Positions 33,000-58,400 of a stretch of 64,000 nt of DNA are shown piece after piece. Both the position numbers and the translations under genes were made by a program. The notes beneath the pieces are model-generated. The model searched no databases. It was given only the letters and a program-made list of their open reading frames with translations, and was not told the origin of the DNA. Positions within the stretch are counted from its first letter, which is position 1; each line of letters begins with the position of its first letter. Source of the DNA: Corydoras sp. C115 (taxonomy: Eukaryota; Chordata; Actinopteri; Siluriformes; Callichthyidae); contig JAFMOC010000393.1 in NCBI GenBank assembly GCA_019802505.1, positions 214,501 to 278,500 on the forward strand, in the 5' to 3' direction.

Positions 33000-33645
33000 T
33001 GTATTCCCCTGAGAAACATGGCGGCCGCGTTGACGTATTACTACATCAAAAGATGACGTGATTTTGATTCACGGTAGTTTCATGATAATAGGCGCTAAAC
33101 GTGACCCGTAAAAAATATTTATTATTTTAAAATACATTTACACAGTCCTAAATTACCTTAAACTGAGCGCTGATAGTATTAATACGTCGAGATATCGAAA
33201 AATGAAGCGCTGAAAGTAGAAACATTAGCAATACCAGCGAATAATACGAACCCCAGCTAAAGGTTTACAGACGCAGACTTAATTTAAAACAATGTGTATA
33301 AGTAATTAAATAAATATAAATACTCCAAGATAGATTTATGTTTTAATTAGCAATGAAACGTCGTAGCTTTGATTGACGTGCATCCACCGCGCGACCATGT
33401 CGGATCGAGCGTCGGGATTGGTGGAAAAGGACGGAGGGGGCGGGTCTAACAGGTCCGTTTCAATTCGTTTGCGTCAAGCAGAGACGACGAAAGTTGACGC
33501 GATGTGTTTTAAGCGTAAAAGAGGAAGAAGACCGTAATGTCGGCAACGTTAACGTGTTTAAAATAACGCAGCCGGCTCGTTAACACACACAATATCGCGT
33601 CCATGCGTCGGCTACGTTCGTAGAATTCGGGACTGCTGCGTTACA
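33000..33645 (+). promoter_or_regulatory. cln3: cln3 promoter region
   Basis: CpG-rich stretch directly before the cln3 start codon. It contains an inverted CCAAT box (ATTGG, 33,417-33,421), a GC box (GGGGGCGGG, 33,436-33,444), an AACATGGCGGC motif near 33,016 and several TGACG half-sites. I looked for a TFEB/CLEAR palindrome (GTCACGTGAC) and did not find one. Confidence 0.5.
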
Positions 33646-45681
<12,036 letters not shown>

Positions 45682-45688
45682 AAGCAAG

Positions 45689-45835
45689 ATGATGGAACTG
45701 GACACATTAAGACGTGGATGATGGAACTGGACACATTAAGACGTGGATGATGGAACTGGACACATTAAGACGTGGATGATGGAACTGGACACATTAAGAC
45801 GTGGATGATGGAACTGGACACATTTAGACACATTT
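45689..45835 (+). repeat. 29-bp tandem repeat in the cln3 3' UTR
   Basis: About five near-identical 29-bp units begin with GATGGAACTGGACACATTAA, immediately after the cln3 stop codon. The last unit diverges. The repeat would lie in the mature mRNA unless the 3' UTR ends earlier. Confidence 0.85.
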
Positions 45836-46317
45836 AGATAGCAAAACATGGAAGTGGGGACATTCCGAATCGTTGCTTTTTCAAACCCTCTTTGCACGTC
45901 TCAAAAGTACATGATTATTACTGGACGAGGCAGTAAGGTGGAACAGTGATCACCTCTTTCCCTTTTTGTTCCATGGTTCAGATCTTCAGGAGCATGATGA
46001 GAAGAGGGTCCTTTATGTGGGGCAGTTGTAGGTTCTCCTCGTTTACATGTTCTCCTAGTTTTCCTGTGGAAGCTCGGTCTGCTCCCATATTTTAAAAACA
46101 TGCCTGTAGGTCGACAAGAGATAGGATATTGACCCTTGGACTTTGATGTGTGTTTGTTGCAATAGATTGGTGACCTTTCACCCTATAGGTCATTAGGGAT
46201 GTCGCAATACCAGAATTTATACTGAATTTTATATCGATCGATATTTTAATAGTATCAGGATTATTGATCCCAAAACAATACTTTTGATATACCTTATATG
46301 GTCATAGTATTCAGACA

Positions 46318-46965
46318 CATCTCAGCGCCAGGGATTCCCGGTTCGAATCCCAATCTGGGTGGAGTTTCCATGTTCTCCCCGTGTCCGCGTGGGTTTCCTC
46401 CGGTGGGGTTCTCCGGTTTCCTCCCACAGTCCAAAAACATGGATCAAGGTCAATTGAGGTCTCCAAATTGCCCCATATAATGTGTGTTTGTATGAGTGAG
46501 TGTGTGCCCAGTCATAGTTTGGAGCCCTGTCCTGGGTGTTTCTTCTGCCCAGCACCCGGAACGTTCTCCCTTGGATGGGCATGGGGAACCCCCCCCCTCC
46601 CTCGGTTCCTCGGTTCCAAATCATGGATGGATGGATGATAGTCTGTGGCGTAGTGGTTAGAACGTTCGCCTCTCAGCACCGTGGATCGAATCCGATCGGG
46701 ATGGAGGTTCCATGTTCTCCCCGTGTCAACATGGGTTTCCTCCCACAGTTCAAAGTCATGGATTTAAGGTGAATCGGCTGCTCTAAATTGCCACTATCTA
46801 GTGTATGTGGCTCTCAGTAAGTGTGTGTCCAGCGATGGAATGGCACCTTGTCCTGGATGTATCTGCCCAGTGCCCGAAATTTTGCCTCTGGAGGGGCATG
46901 AGGAAACCCTCCATAGACCCCATTCCTTAGTATGGGATTAAGTGGATGGTAATGAGATGAGAATT
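46318..46965 (+). mobile_element. One young and one old SINE copy in tandem
   Basis: 46,318-46,640 matches the family; 46,641-46,965 is an older relative with a different body (GGATTTAAGGTGAATCGG), like the copy at 9,322. Confidence 0.88.
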
Positions 46966-47281
46966 CCACCCACATTTTTCCATTTTATATTTTTTAACAG
47001 AGGGGAAGCACCTTTGAGAGTTCCATGTGTGAGGGTTCTAATACTTTTTTTTTTTTTTTTAGTGTAAATACAAATTGTACAATTGGTTTTCACCACACGA
47101 CCCATTTTTAAATGGACTTGTGTTTGAGGACATGAGTATGATGCTGATTATGTTACCTTTGCACTAACCTGCTGCTCTTTGAACTCCAGTCTTGGTCTGA
47201 GAGCGATTGAGTTTATGTCCGTGGGTCTGTCCCTTCTGTCGCTATTTACGTGAAATAATTCTATACGTCATTCTGTGTGTT

Positions 47282-47629
47282 GGCGGCATGGTGGTTTAGT
47301 GGTTAGCACGTTTGCCTCTCAGCACTAGGGATTCCCGGTTCGAATCCCCATCTGGGTGGAGTTTCCATGTTCTCCCCGTGTCTGCGTGGGTTTCCTCCGG
47401 GTTCTCCGGTTTCCTCCCACAATCCAAAAACATGGATAAAGTCAATTGAATTCTCAAAATTGCCCCATATAGTGTGTGTCTGTGTGAGTGAGTGTGTGCC
47501 CAGCGATAGATTGGCGCCCTGTCCTGGGTCTATCTGCCCAGCGCCCGAGACGTTCTCCCCTGGATGGGCATGGGGAACCCCACCGCGACCCTAATAGAGG
47601 ATAAAGCGGGAGATAATGAATGAATGAAT
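47282..47629 (+). mobile_element. SINE copy, full length
   Basis: Flanks share ATTCTGTGTGTT (47,270 and 47,628). Confidence 0.95.
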
Positions 47630-47639
47630 TCTGTGTGTT

Positions 47640-48245
47640 TTTCTACGAAACAGACTGGTGGCAAAAATAGTATTATCGATATTATTTTCTAAGCGTTCGC
47701 TAGCTGGGAGTGCGTGCAAATTGTGGTCTACACACTGCCCCCTTGTGTTACACCAACACAATTCGTACATATCTCAAGTCCTGAGATATAATGCAGTTGT
47801 GGGCAGATGGATTAATGTTTTATAATGTGGACTGACATTTTAAAAATTAAAACTAATTTGTGCCTTAGGAATGCAGGGCTATTTGGAATAAACCAGATGG
47901 ATGATTTTACAAATTCTCAATCTTTTCCATCGCTCGGTGTTACGCTGTTTATTTGTTGAGAACTAAAAACGGTGCACTCTTTGATTTTCAGCCCATTGTC
48001 TCTAATGATTTCAAACTATGTCACTGTAGCTCTGTCTGTCTGTCTGTCTGTCTGAAATCGCTTACTAGACCCGAGGTATTCAGAGTGTGAGGTGTGCCCC
48101 CAGTGGAACATGAGGGAATTGTAGGGGGAGCGACAGATGAGAGGTGAGTGGACAATTACACAATTCTATTTTCCTACGTTGGTTTTATTGTTATAAGCTT
48201 GAAACAAACAAACTGTTTATTTTGAGGAATGGATTTAAAAGAAAT
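47640..48245. other. Intergenic DNA between convergent cln3 and nudt9
   Basis: No gene recognised; a short CTGT microsatellite lies at about 48,031. Confidence 0.4.
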
Positions 48246-48246
48246 A

Positions 48247-48945
48247 GTTATGTTCTCCTCTCAGCGCTAGGGATTCCCGGTTCGAATCCCCATCTGTGTG
48301 GAGTTTCCATGTTCTCCCCATGTCCGCGTGGGTTTCCTCCGGGTTCTCCGGTTTCCTCCCACAGTCCAAAAACATGGATCAAGTCAATTGAGTTCTCAAA
48401 ATTGCCCCATATAGAGTGTGTCTGTGTGAGTGAGTGTAGGGGGCACGGTGGCTTAGTGGTTAGCATGTTCTCCTCTCAGCACTAGGGATTCCCACTTCGA
48501 ATCCTCATCTGGGTGGAGTTTCCATGTTCTCCCCGTGTCCACGTGGGTTTCCTCCGGGTTCTCCGGTTTCCTCGCACAGTCCAAAAACATGGATCAAGTC
48601 AATTGAATTCTCAAAAATTGCCCCATATAGAGTGTGTGTGTGAGTGTGTGCCCAGCGATAGATTGGCGCCCTGTCCTGCTCAGCCCAGCTCTCCCCGTGT
48701 CCGCGTGGGTTTCCTCCGGGTTCTCCGGTTTCCTCCCACAGTCCAAAAACATGGATCAAGTCAATTGAATTCTCAAAATTGCCCCATATAGAGTGTGTGT
48801 GTGAGTGTGTGCCCAGCGATAGATTGGCATCCTGTCCTGGGTGTATCTGCCCGGCGCCCGAGATGTTCTCCCCTGGATGGGTGTGGGAACCCCCACGTGA
48901 CCCTAGTGTAGGATAAAGCGGGAGATAATGAATGAATGTTCTCAT
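48247..48945 (+). mobile_element. SINE mosaic of three partial copies
   Basis: 48,247-48,436, 48,437-48,690 and 48,690-48,945, each broken inside the unit, as after unequal exchange between copies. Confidence 0.88.
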
Positions 48946-49019
48946 GTGCTGGACAGTGCTTTTCTTGTGCTTTTCCTTTAAAGAACAGGTTCTGAGAAAT
49001 ATATTTGTAATTCTGTTCA

Positions 49020-49060
49020 GTGTGTGTGTGTGTGTGTGTGTGTGGGGGGGGGGGGGGGGT
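49020..49060. repeat. (GT)n followed by a G homopolymer
   Basis: GT units run into about 15 G, a G-quadruplex-prone tract. Confidence 0.9.
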
Positions 49061-49237
49061 CTAGGAAGAAAAGAGTTGGAATTCCTGTGTATTAAACAGA
49101 ACTACATTGAATCCTGTATCAGTATGAATATATAGTATCCATGCACTGTGTCGTAATGTTTTTAACTTTTATTAAAGTGACCATATTCATTAAAAATGAC
49201 ATTATTTGGTGTTGCACATGAGCGTAATAATATCAAT

Positions 49238-49960
49238 TCGACCTGTAAAGATGGACTTTGTAGTTCTACAGTTCCACTCTGTAGTCCATTTGTGTGTGTT
49301 CTACAGTACATACTGTTTACTCTGTTCTAATGCTCAGAACCCCAATAGTACCACCACAGAGCAGGAGTTATTGGGTGGGGGCATTAGTCCTATCCCAGCA
49401 GTGTCACTGAGGTGGAGAAACTGCTGCACTAAAACCCCCCTCACCACATCAGTGTCACTGCAGAACCGACCATAAACAATCCACCACCCAAATGATACCT
49501 GTTCTGTGATGCTCTTGACCAAAACTAAACTAGGGGGTACCGTGGCTTAGTGGTTGGCATGTTCTCCTCTCAGCACTAGGGATTCCCACTTCGAATCCTC
49601 ATCTGGGTGGAGTTTCCATGTTCTCCCCGTGTCCACGTGGGTTTCCTCCGGGTTCTCCGGTTTCCTCCCACAGTCCAAAAACATGGATCAAGTCAATTGA
49701 ATTCTCCAAATTGCCCCATATAGAGTGTGTCTGTGTGAGTGAGTGTGTGTCCAGTGATAGATTGGAGTCCTGTCCTGGGTGTATCTGCCCAGCGCCCGAA
49801 ACGTTCTCCCCTGGATGGGCATGGGGAACCCCACTGCGACCCTAATAGAGGATGAAGTGGAAGATAATGAATGAATGGAAAACTAAACTAAAAGTCCATC
49901 TGTATGGCAGGTGGAGGAATTAAACAATGCAGCCAGAAGGGGGCGTGTCCGAACGTTACA
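49238..49960. mobile_element. Tc1-ended miniature element, copy C, split by a SINE
   Basis: The interior matches copies A and B from TGTAAAGATGGACTTTGTAG onward. The left terminal repeat is missing or diverged. A SINE at 49,533-49,878 interrupts it with a 12-bp duplication. The right part ends GGGGGCGTGTCCGAAC. Confidence 0.7.
49533..49878 (+). mobile_element. SINE copy nested in a miniature element
   Basis: Duplication AAAACTAAACTA (49,521-49,532; 49,879-49,890). Confidence 0.96.
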
Positions 49961-50300
49961 CTAGTATTGTTTGCAGGGGGTTAAGCAGATTAGAGAGTAA
50001 ACAGACGTTATGATGGATATCAGTCTTAAGAAAGAAAGGATTAATTTGTTATAGCAACCACAGATAAACGTGAAAGACCAGATAATCATGCTGAACGTTT
50101 TAAAGAACAAACTGGTTTCCTGAGCCAGCCGTCAAACAAAGAGGTGTGTGGGTCACGTCGTGATCTTTAGATATTTCTGTCAACATCGACTCTCTAAACC
50201 CCGCCTTCTACGCTGTAGCAATAACAATAAGATCATTTAACCTTTAAAGAAATGCCTTTAAGCACTTATGACGTAATTTGTCTAATTATTTCAACCTATA
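49961..50300. other. Intergenic DNA
   Basis: No recognisable gene or repeat. Confidence 0.4.
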
Positions 50301-50306
50301 CTAAAG

Positions 50307-51010
50307 GGGCGGCACGGTGGCTTAGTGGTTAGCACGTTCGCCTCTCAGCACTAGGGATTCCCGGTTCGAATCCCAATCTGGGTGGAGTTTCCATGTTCTC
50401 CCCGTGTCCGCGTGGGTTTCCTCCGGGTTCTCCGGTTTCCTCCCACGGTCCAAAAACATGGATCAAGTCAATTGAGTTCTCCAAATTGCCCCATATAGAG
50501 TGTGTGTGTGTCCAGCGATGGATTGGCGCCCTGTCCTGGGTGTATCTGCCCAGCGCCCGAGACGTTCTCCCCTGGATGGGCATTGGGAAACCTTCCCCCC
50601 CCCCCCCGCGACCCTACTAGAGGATAAAGCGGAAGATAATGGATGAATGAATAAAGGGTGGCACGGTGGCTTTGTGGTTTAGCATGTTCTCCTCTCAGCT
50701 CTAGGGAGTCCCGGTTCGAATCCCAATCTGGGTGGAGTTTCCATGTTCTCCCCGTGTCCGCGTGGGTTTCCTCCGGGTTCTCCGGTTTCCTCCCACAGTC
50801 CAAAAACATGGATCAAGTCAATTGAGTTCTCCAAATTGCCCCATATAGAGTGTGTGTGTGTGTGTGAGTGAGTGTGTGTCCAGTGATAGACTGGCGTCCT
50901 GTCCTGGGTGTATCTGCCCAGCGCCCGAAACGTTCTCCCCTGGATGGGCATGGGGAACCCCCCCGTGACCCCAATAGAGGATAAAGAGGAAGATAATGAA
51001 TGAATGAATA
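50307..51010 (+). mobile_element. Two tandem SINE copies
   Basis: 50,307-50,652 (C run of about 13) and 50,656-51,010, joined by ATGAATGAATAAAGGGTGGC; the same joint follows the second. Confidence 0.94.
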
Positions 51011-51013
51011 AAG

Positions 51014-51440
51014 GGTGGCACGGTGGCTTAGTGGTTAGCACACGTTCTCCTCTCAGCTCTAGGGATCCCCGGTTCGAATCCCCATCTGGGTGGAGTTTCC
51101 ATGTTCTCCCCGTGTCCGCGTGGGTTTCCTCCGGGTTCTCCGGTTTCCTCCCACGGTCCAAAAACATGGATCAAGTCAATTGAGTTCTCCAAATTGAGTT
51201 CCCCATGCCCATCCAGGGGAGAACGTTTCAGGCACTGGGCAGATACACCCAGGACAGGACGCCAATCTATCGCTGGGCACACACTCACTCGGACAATCAC
51301 TCATCCATCCATCCATTATCTTCTGCTTTATCCTCTATTAGGGTCGTGGGGGGGGGGGGGGTTCCCCATGCCCAATCAGGGAAGAACGTTTCGGGCGCTG
51401 GGCAGATACACCCAGGACAGGACGCCAATCTATCGCTGGG
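51014..51440. mobile_element. SINE mosaic with inversion
   Basis: A plus-strand head and core (51,014-51,200) joins a minus-strand 3' domain (51,201-51,298), then another minus-strand 3' domain (51,300-51,440) ending at TCGCTGGG with a G run. Confidence 0.88.
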
Positions 51441-52404
51441 AATTGGTTGGTGGTTGATTCTTAGAAAGAATTATGTACATAACATTAATTTGATATATTT
51501 TATTATATTACATAATTAAATTAAAAAAAGACAATTTTTCACAAGACAATTTTTACACCCCTACATTTTACAAAAGCTGCCTAATTTACCAGTGATTTAT
51601 ATCATCAATACACATATGCAATAAATAGGTCATTAATGAGATCGTTTTGGGCGAATCTGCTGCACATGTGAGTGCAGATTAAGTAATCTGTGAGTGCAGA
51701 TTAAGTAATCTGAGATTCTCATGACGTGTATTTTATCAGAAATCTGATACAGTGATGATCTGGTTACATTCACACTCCCACGCTGACGCTCCTTAAATCG
51801 GATTCTCTGTACCACGACGTGATCTGATCTCTAATCGGCTGTGTGAACATGCTAAATCTGATCTGTTGGATCATGCGAGTCCACGTTAACCAGGTTCTGA
51901 TCTGAATCTAATTTGTGGCCATGTGACTTCAGTTAGACTGAGATTCATATCTTTTTTTTTTCCAGAGAATCAACAGTTCGTAGCATCTCCGTTCAGCCAA
52001 AAGCGCCCGTCTGATGTTACCCTCCTTCACAATCTGATTGTGTTCGGCCGATAAACTGCACAACTAGATGATCCGCATACGCAAACGGGATGAGTTCAGC
52101 ACTAATGTACGTGATTTGGAGCGGGTTAACCACCTTAATGTGCCAAAATGGATCGATTACAATATAGATTCTAATTTATGGGCGTTCACATTAAAGATCA
52201 AATCCCAGCTGAGGGTTTTAAAGTTTTAAGCGCTGATTAAATCTGGAATGCTGATTCGAATGTGATCCAGTATGACTTCAATGTCAAGAAGTTAAAAAAA
52301 AAAAAAACTAATTTGTGCAAATACCCCCTACAGGATAAAACGTGGCTTTGATTTTACATTAAATAGTCTTAGCGTTACAGTTTCTTGGTCTTTGTTGCCT
52401 GTAG
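51441..52404. other. Intergenic DNA, possibly an old repeat
   Basis: A 22-bp direct repeat (GTGAGTGCAGATTAAGTAAT and onward) lies at about 51,670-51,712. Several GATCTGAT motifs up to 52,260 suggest a decayed DNA transposon, unproven. Confidence 0.3.
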
Positions 52405-55400
52405 TTACCAGTGGGCGTGTCTTTCCTTGGTTACCGTCTGAAGAAAGTGGGAGTGACTGGCGTACAGAGGCTGAGAAGAGTCGACGTCGATCCAGCTCAC
52501 CTGACCTGCATCGTCACCTGCCTGCAGGGGGAGCTCACTCACACTGTTACCTGGGTAACCAAAACAAGCATGCCTTACTGACCTCATCGTGGCATTGATG
52601 ATTAGAACTGACCACCGTACCATTGGCCAGCAGTTTTTATAAACACATGTACATCTACAGGGATTCGAACCTGGATCTGTAGCACTGAGTAACCACTACA
52701 CCACCAGATGGATGATCCCCATGGACCAACCCCAAAATGTTTGGTTGGGTGTTTGATTCATGTCCATCCAGGGGAGAACGTTTCGGGTGCTGGGAAGATA
52801 CACCCAGGTCAAGGCGATAATCCATCACTAACACTTACCCATATAGAAACTACATAGGGGCAATTTAGAGCAGCCACTTCACCTTGACTCCATGTGTTTG
52901 GACTGTGGGAGGAAAGCCAATATAACCCCACACAGAGAACATGCAAACTCCACCCAAATTGGGATTTGAACCACTATGCCACCTATTGTTTCAATTTGAA
53001 ATGATTTTTTATTTATTTATTGAATTTGTTTCGGGTCGGCACGGTGGCTTAGTGGTTTAGCATGTTCTCCTCTCAGCTCTAGGGATTCCCGGTTCCCAAT
53101 CTGGGTGGAGTCTCCATGTTCTCCCCATGTCCGCGTGGGTTTCCTCCGGGTTCTCCGGTTTCCTCCCGCAGTCCAAAAATATGGATCAAGTCAATTGAGT
53201 TCTCCAAATTGCCCCATATAGAGTGTGTGTGTGAGTGAGTGTGTGCCCAGCGATGGACTGGCGCCCTGTCCTGGGTGTATCTGCCCAGCGCCCGAAATGT
53301 TCTCCCCTGGATGGGCATGGGGAACCCCCCCCCCCCCCCCGACCCTAATAGAGGATAAAGCGGAAGATAATAAATGAATGAATGAATGTTTAGGGGCGGC
53401 ACGGTGGTTTAGTGGTTAGCATGTTCTCCTCTCAGCACTAGGGATTCCCGGTTCGAATCCCCATCTGGGTGGAGTTTCCATGTTCTCCCCGTGTCCCCGT
53501 GGGTTTCCTCCGGGTTCTCCGCTTTCCTCCCACAGTCCAAAAACATGGATCAAGTCAATTGAATTCTCAAAATTGCCCCATATAGAGTGTGTCTGTGTGA
53601 GTGAGTGTGTGCCCAGCGATAGATTGGCACCCTGTCCTGGGTGTATCTGCCCAGCACCCAAGACGTTCTCCCCTGGATGGGCATGGGGAACCCCCCCGCG
53701 ACCCTCATTTCCAAATCATGACGACCGTTACCTGTTTCATCATGGAAGTTAACAGCTACTGTCTCCATCCAGGAATTATCAGTGTTTCTTGGGTCGTCCA
53801 CGTAACCTTTATACACCTGAAAAAAAACATCACGGAACAGTCTAGAACATTCTGGATTCCGTATACTGTGTGATAACAGACATTTGCGTTTATAAGCTTT
53901 CAGAACGAGCTGTGGAACCTGAAATCCTCCTGAGCTGAACAGCCGAGTGATCCGCTCGTGGAGCTTCTGACGTTCCTCTGGAGACGCCTCGAGAGAATTC
54001 AGAGCTTCCTCTGAGAACTCCCGCTGCAGCGTTAAAGACACACGCTCTCCTGGATCCACCATACCCTGCAGGGGACAGGTCAGCCGTCTTATTATTGTGT
54101 TTTCAATATTACTAAAATAAAGTGCAGACATGAATTCTAAATATAACCTCAGCTCATCTATATGTACTATTTATTATTGGTAAGGAAGAGATGCATACAT
54201 ATGTATCAGTATGTTTTATTTAAAAAAACAAAAACGGATGTACACGCTAAAAAACAAGCATGTGAAATAAAATCAAGGCGCAGCTGAATTATTGTGTTTT
54301 CAATATAAACTAAAATAAAGTACGACTCATAAAAATAAACTTAGCTACGTCTGTATTAGGGCTGTATTCATCTAAGGATTTTCATAGTCGAAGCTGATTC
54401 GTCAGATTTTCCCTATAGTCGACTGATAGTCGAATCAGTTAAAATTTCACCACAAGATGGCGCTATAAGCGTGTTTTTAAAAAATATATTTTTTTAAATA
54501 TTTTACTTGTTTTTCTAGAGCACCGTAAATGGGTTAAAGCGCACACATCATTTAAAAAATATATATTAACAGAAATTAGGATGTGTAACAATCACCTGCG
54601 GCACCTGTCCCTCGTTTGCTTTCTGATAATCTCACTTGGGTGATTGGTTGGGTTAGTGCACGTCTTTAATTTGTGGTTACCTTACCCGATGTTGCTTTGT
54701 TCGTTTACCCCCTTTCTGTTGGTGCTTCGGCACCACTTTTTAATAAATTCTAGACTTACGCGTAGCCGGATCCCGGGAGACGCTCATTATGCGCGAGCGG
54801 CGTTCGCGATTTCCCCGCGGAGCCGCTCATCTCCGGGGAAAGACGGACATTTGTGACAGGATGATTTTATTTGACAAAAGGCTATATATATAACGAAAAC
54901 AAAGACATTTCATGTAAAAACTAATGCTTAGCAGCAGCCATGGGCGCCCCCATGTGGTCAAAATGGTACATTCGACTATGAGGTTCATAGTCGACTACGG
55001 TTCTCCGAATCGAATCGTCGAATCAGCGAATATTGCAGCTCACCCCTAGTCTGTATGTCTACATTTAGGAGTAAAAAACACAGTTTGCTGTAAAATTTGT
55101 TTGAGGACTCTGTCTGAATGTCTGTAGATATCGGTTTCATTTTATTTGTAGTCACTGAAAGTATGTTCAATTTCACTAAACTCTCATTGCAGAATGTCAT
55201 TGCATTCGGCTCAATTTCAGGGAATTTCTTTGAATTCAGGTTTTACCCAGCGCTTCACCTGTAAGGCAGAGGGGGTGGACGGGCTTTGGGTCGTTATGCA
55301 TATGAATAGCTGCCTGATGACCCCTTAATGGTTCAAAAAAAAGGGGGACTGTTGTCCTCAGAATTTTAAGAGTCCAGGAAGACCAGTGTGAAACGCAAGC

Positions 55401-58400
55401 CATTTCTCCATTCGTTCATATTTAACAAACCCAACTGTCAGTCGCTTTTTATTTTATTAAGTGAAATTCTTCAACTAATTCAGAACTCTGCAGCCCGACT
55501 CGTGTTTAACCCCCAAGAGAACTCACGTCACTCCATTACTCACTTCCCTCCATTGGCTTCCTGTAGCTGCTCGCATTCAGTACAAGTCACTGACTCTGGC
55601 CTACAGAACCATTTCTGGATCTTCCCCCTCCTACCTTCACTCTATCTTTTCAAAATACACTCCGACTCGTTCACTTCGCTCCAGTGATGATGGCCGCCTG
55701 GCGGTTCCACCTCACCGAGGAGCTGATGCTCACTCCGTGGTGTTCACCACTGCAAAATGGTGGAACGATCTTCCCAACTCTGTCCGTAAGGCAGAATCTC
55801 TAAACAGTTTTAAGAAACTACTTAAGACGCATCTCTTTAACAAATATCTGTTGTAAAAAAAATAAATAAATAAAATAAAAAAAAAGGGGGGGGGGCGCAG
55901 CTTCGAATAACAATCAGGTTTAATGAATTTACAGTATAGTTGGTTTTCTCCATGGCTTCTGACTTGTGGTGTTCTCATTTGTAAGTCGCTTTGGATAAAA
56001 GCGTCTGCTAAATGACTAAATGTAAATTATTTACACTTCATTTTGGCAAAGCGGCAATTTTTTTTTTTTTTTTTTTTTTGGGTATGTGGAAATACTTTAT
56101 AAAAACGCTGACCCCTGGAATGGCCCATTCTCCACAGTCTTTCCTCATGATGGACACAAACTGCAGCACTGGGAGTTTAGTGATGTCATGAGAAACAAGC
56201 TGCCCTGCAGAGTCCCTCTTCCACCTGCGAACACAAATCACTGACCTGCATTACAGACAGAACTGCAGCGGTAATCTGTAATTTACGCCGTCTATATACT
56301 AATGGGGCGGCACGGTGGTTTAGTGGTTTAGCATGTTCTCCTCTCAGTGCTAGGGATTCCCGGTTCGAATCCCCATCTGGGTGGAGTTTCCATGTTCTCC
56401 CCGTGTCCGCGTGGGTTTCCTCCGGGTTCTCCGGTTTCCTCCCACAGTCCAAAAACATGGAGCAAGTCAATTGAATTCTCCAAATTGCCCCATATAGAGT
56501 TTGTGTGTGTGTGTGAGTGAGTGTGTGCCCAGCGATGGATTGGCGTCCTGTACTGGGTGTATCTGCCCAGCGCCCAAAATGTTCTCCCCTGGATGGGCAT
56601 GGGGAACCCCCCCCCCACGACCCTAATAGAGGATAAAGCGGAAGATAATGAATGGATGAAAATGAATGAATATATACAAATGGGGCAGCACGGTGGTTTA
56701 GTGGTTTAGCATGTTCTCCTCTCAGCGCTAGGGATTCTCGGTTCGAATCCCAATCTGGGTGGAGCTTCCATGTTCCGTGTCCGCGTGGGTTTCCTCCGGG
56801 TTCTCCGGTTTCCTCCCACAGTCCAAAAACATGGAGCAAGTCAATTGAGTTCTCAAAATTGCCCCATATAGAGTGTGTGTGTGAGTGAGTGTGTGCCCAG
56901 CGATAGATTGGCGCCCTGTCCTGGGTGTATCTGCCCAGCGCCCGAAACGTTCTCCCCTGGATGGGCATGGGCATGGGCCCCCCCGCCCGCGACCCTAATA
57001 GAGGATAAAGTGGAAGATAATGGTTGGATGGGTTACAGCTACTGGCTGGTAAATGTCCTTCTGGATGAATAAAGTATTCTCTCTCTCTCTCTCTGTACTT
57101 GGTGTTAAGTTTGGTAATGACGGCGGTTGTACCTTGTAACTATTGGATCCGCTGCATGGTTTGGACCCCATCTGCCAAGAAGCCCCTGCCCATTTAAGCC
57201 AGTCCTGCCCCAGGGGTTACTGAAAGAAATTGCATTAGAAGGTGAGACAGCGAACAGCGAATCAATGGAACGGTCTCGGTTCTCGGCTTACAGAGGTCTA
57301 CCATCCTTGATGCTGTAATCTCCCTCATGGCTCCTTCTGTCCACAGACCCATCCAGTGAGTTAAACCGCTGGAAAAAAAGACCTGAAAGAAGAGACAGTC
57401 CATCAGTCCACGGAAATAGAAAAGTCATTATGGCTCCTTACTGTAAGGGTGATGTGTTCGGTGCTGACGCAGACTCACCCGATCTCAGGATCGGCCCACG
57501 CCGGTTTCTTCAGCACAGCGGGGGCGGTGTAATTCACAGGACTGTACTCCGGCCACACTGTCTCCCAGCTAACCTTATCATCTGGAACCGTGAAGCGCCG
57601 CGTGTCCGAGCCGGGATACAGGGGGCAGCGGGCTTTGACGTGCACGCTGGACGACATGGATCCGGAAATGAATGCACACCGAGTTAGGGCTCTGCTGGTG
57701 GCTTTACTGTTTACAATCACACAAACACACACGAATGATATAAACACAAACACATACGAATAACACAAACACACACGAATAACACAAACACACACGAATA
57801 ACACAAACACATACGAATAACACAAACACATACGAATGATATAAACACAAACACACACACGAATGATATAAACACAAACACATACGAATGATATAAACAC
57901 AAACACACACACGAATGATATAAACACAAACACATACGAATGATACAAACACATACAAATGATACAAACACAAACACACACGAATAACACAAACACACAC
58001 GAATAACACAAACACACACGAATAACACAAACACACACGAAGGATATAAACACAAACACACACGAATGATATAAATACATACGAATGATATAAACACACA
58101 CGAATGATATAAACACACACGAATGATACAAACACACACGAATGATACAAACACAAACACATACGAATAACACAAACACATACGAATTATATAAACACAA
58201 ACACATACGAATGATATAAACACATACGAATAACACAAACACATACAAATGATATAAACACAAACACATACGAATTATATAAACACAAACACATACGAAT
58301 GATATAAACACATACGAATAACACAAACACATACAAATGATATAAACACAAACACATACGAATAACACAAACACATACAAATGATACAAACACAAACACA

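Noticed and set aside
33016..33060. A short frame MAAALTYY near the cln3 promoter
   Set aside because: It stops after 12 codons and has no donor; the ATGGCGGC is better read as a promoter motif.
51205..51296. Twin-priming origin of the inverted SINE
   Set aside because: The order (plus head, then minus tail) is the opposite of what twin priming leaves.
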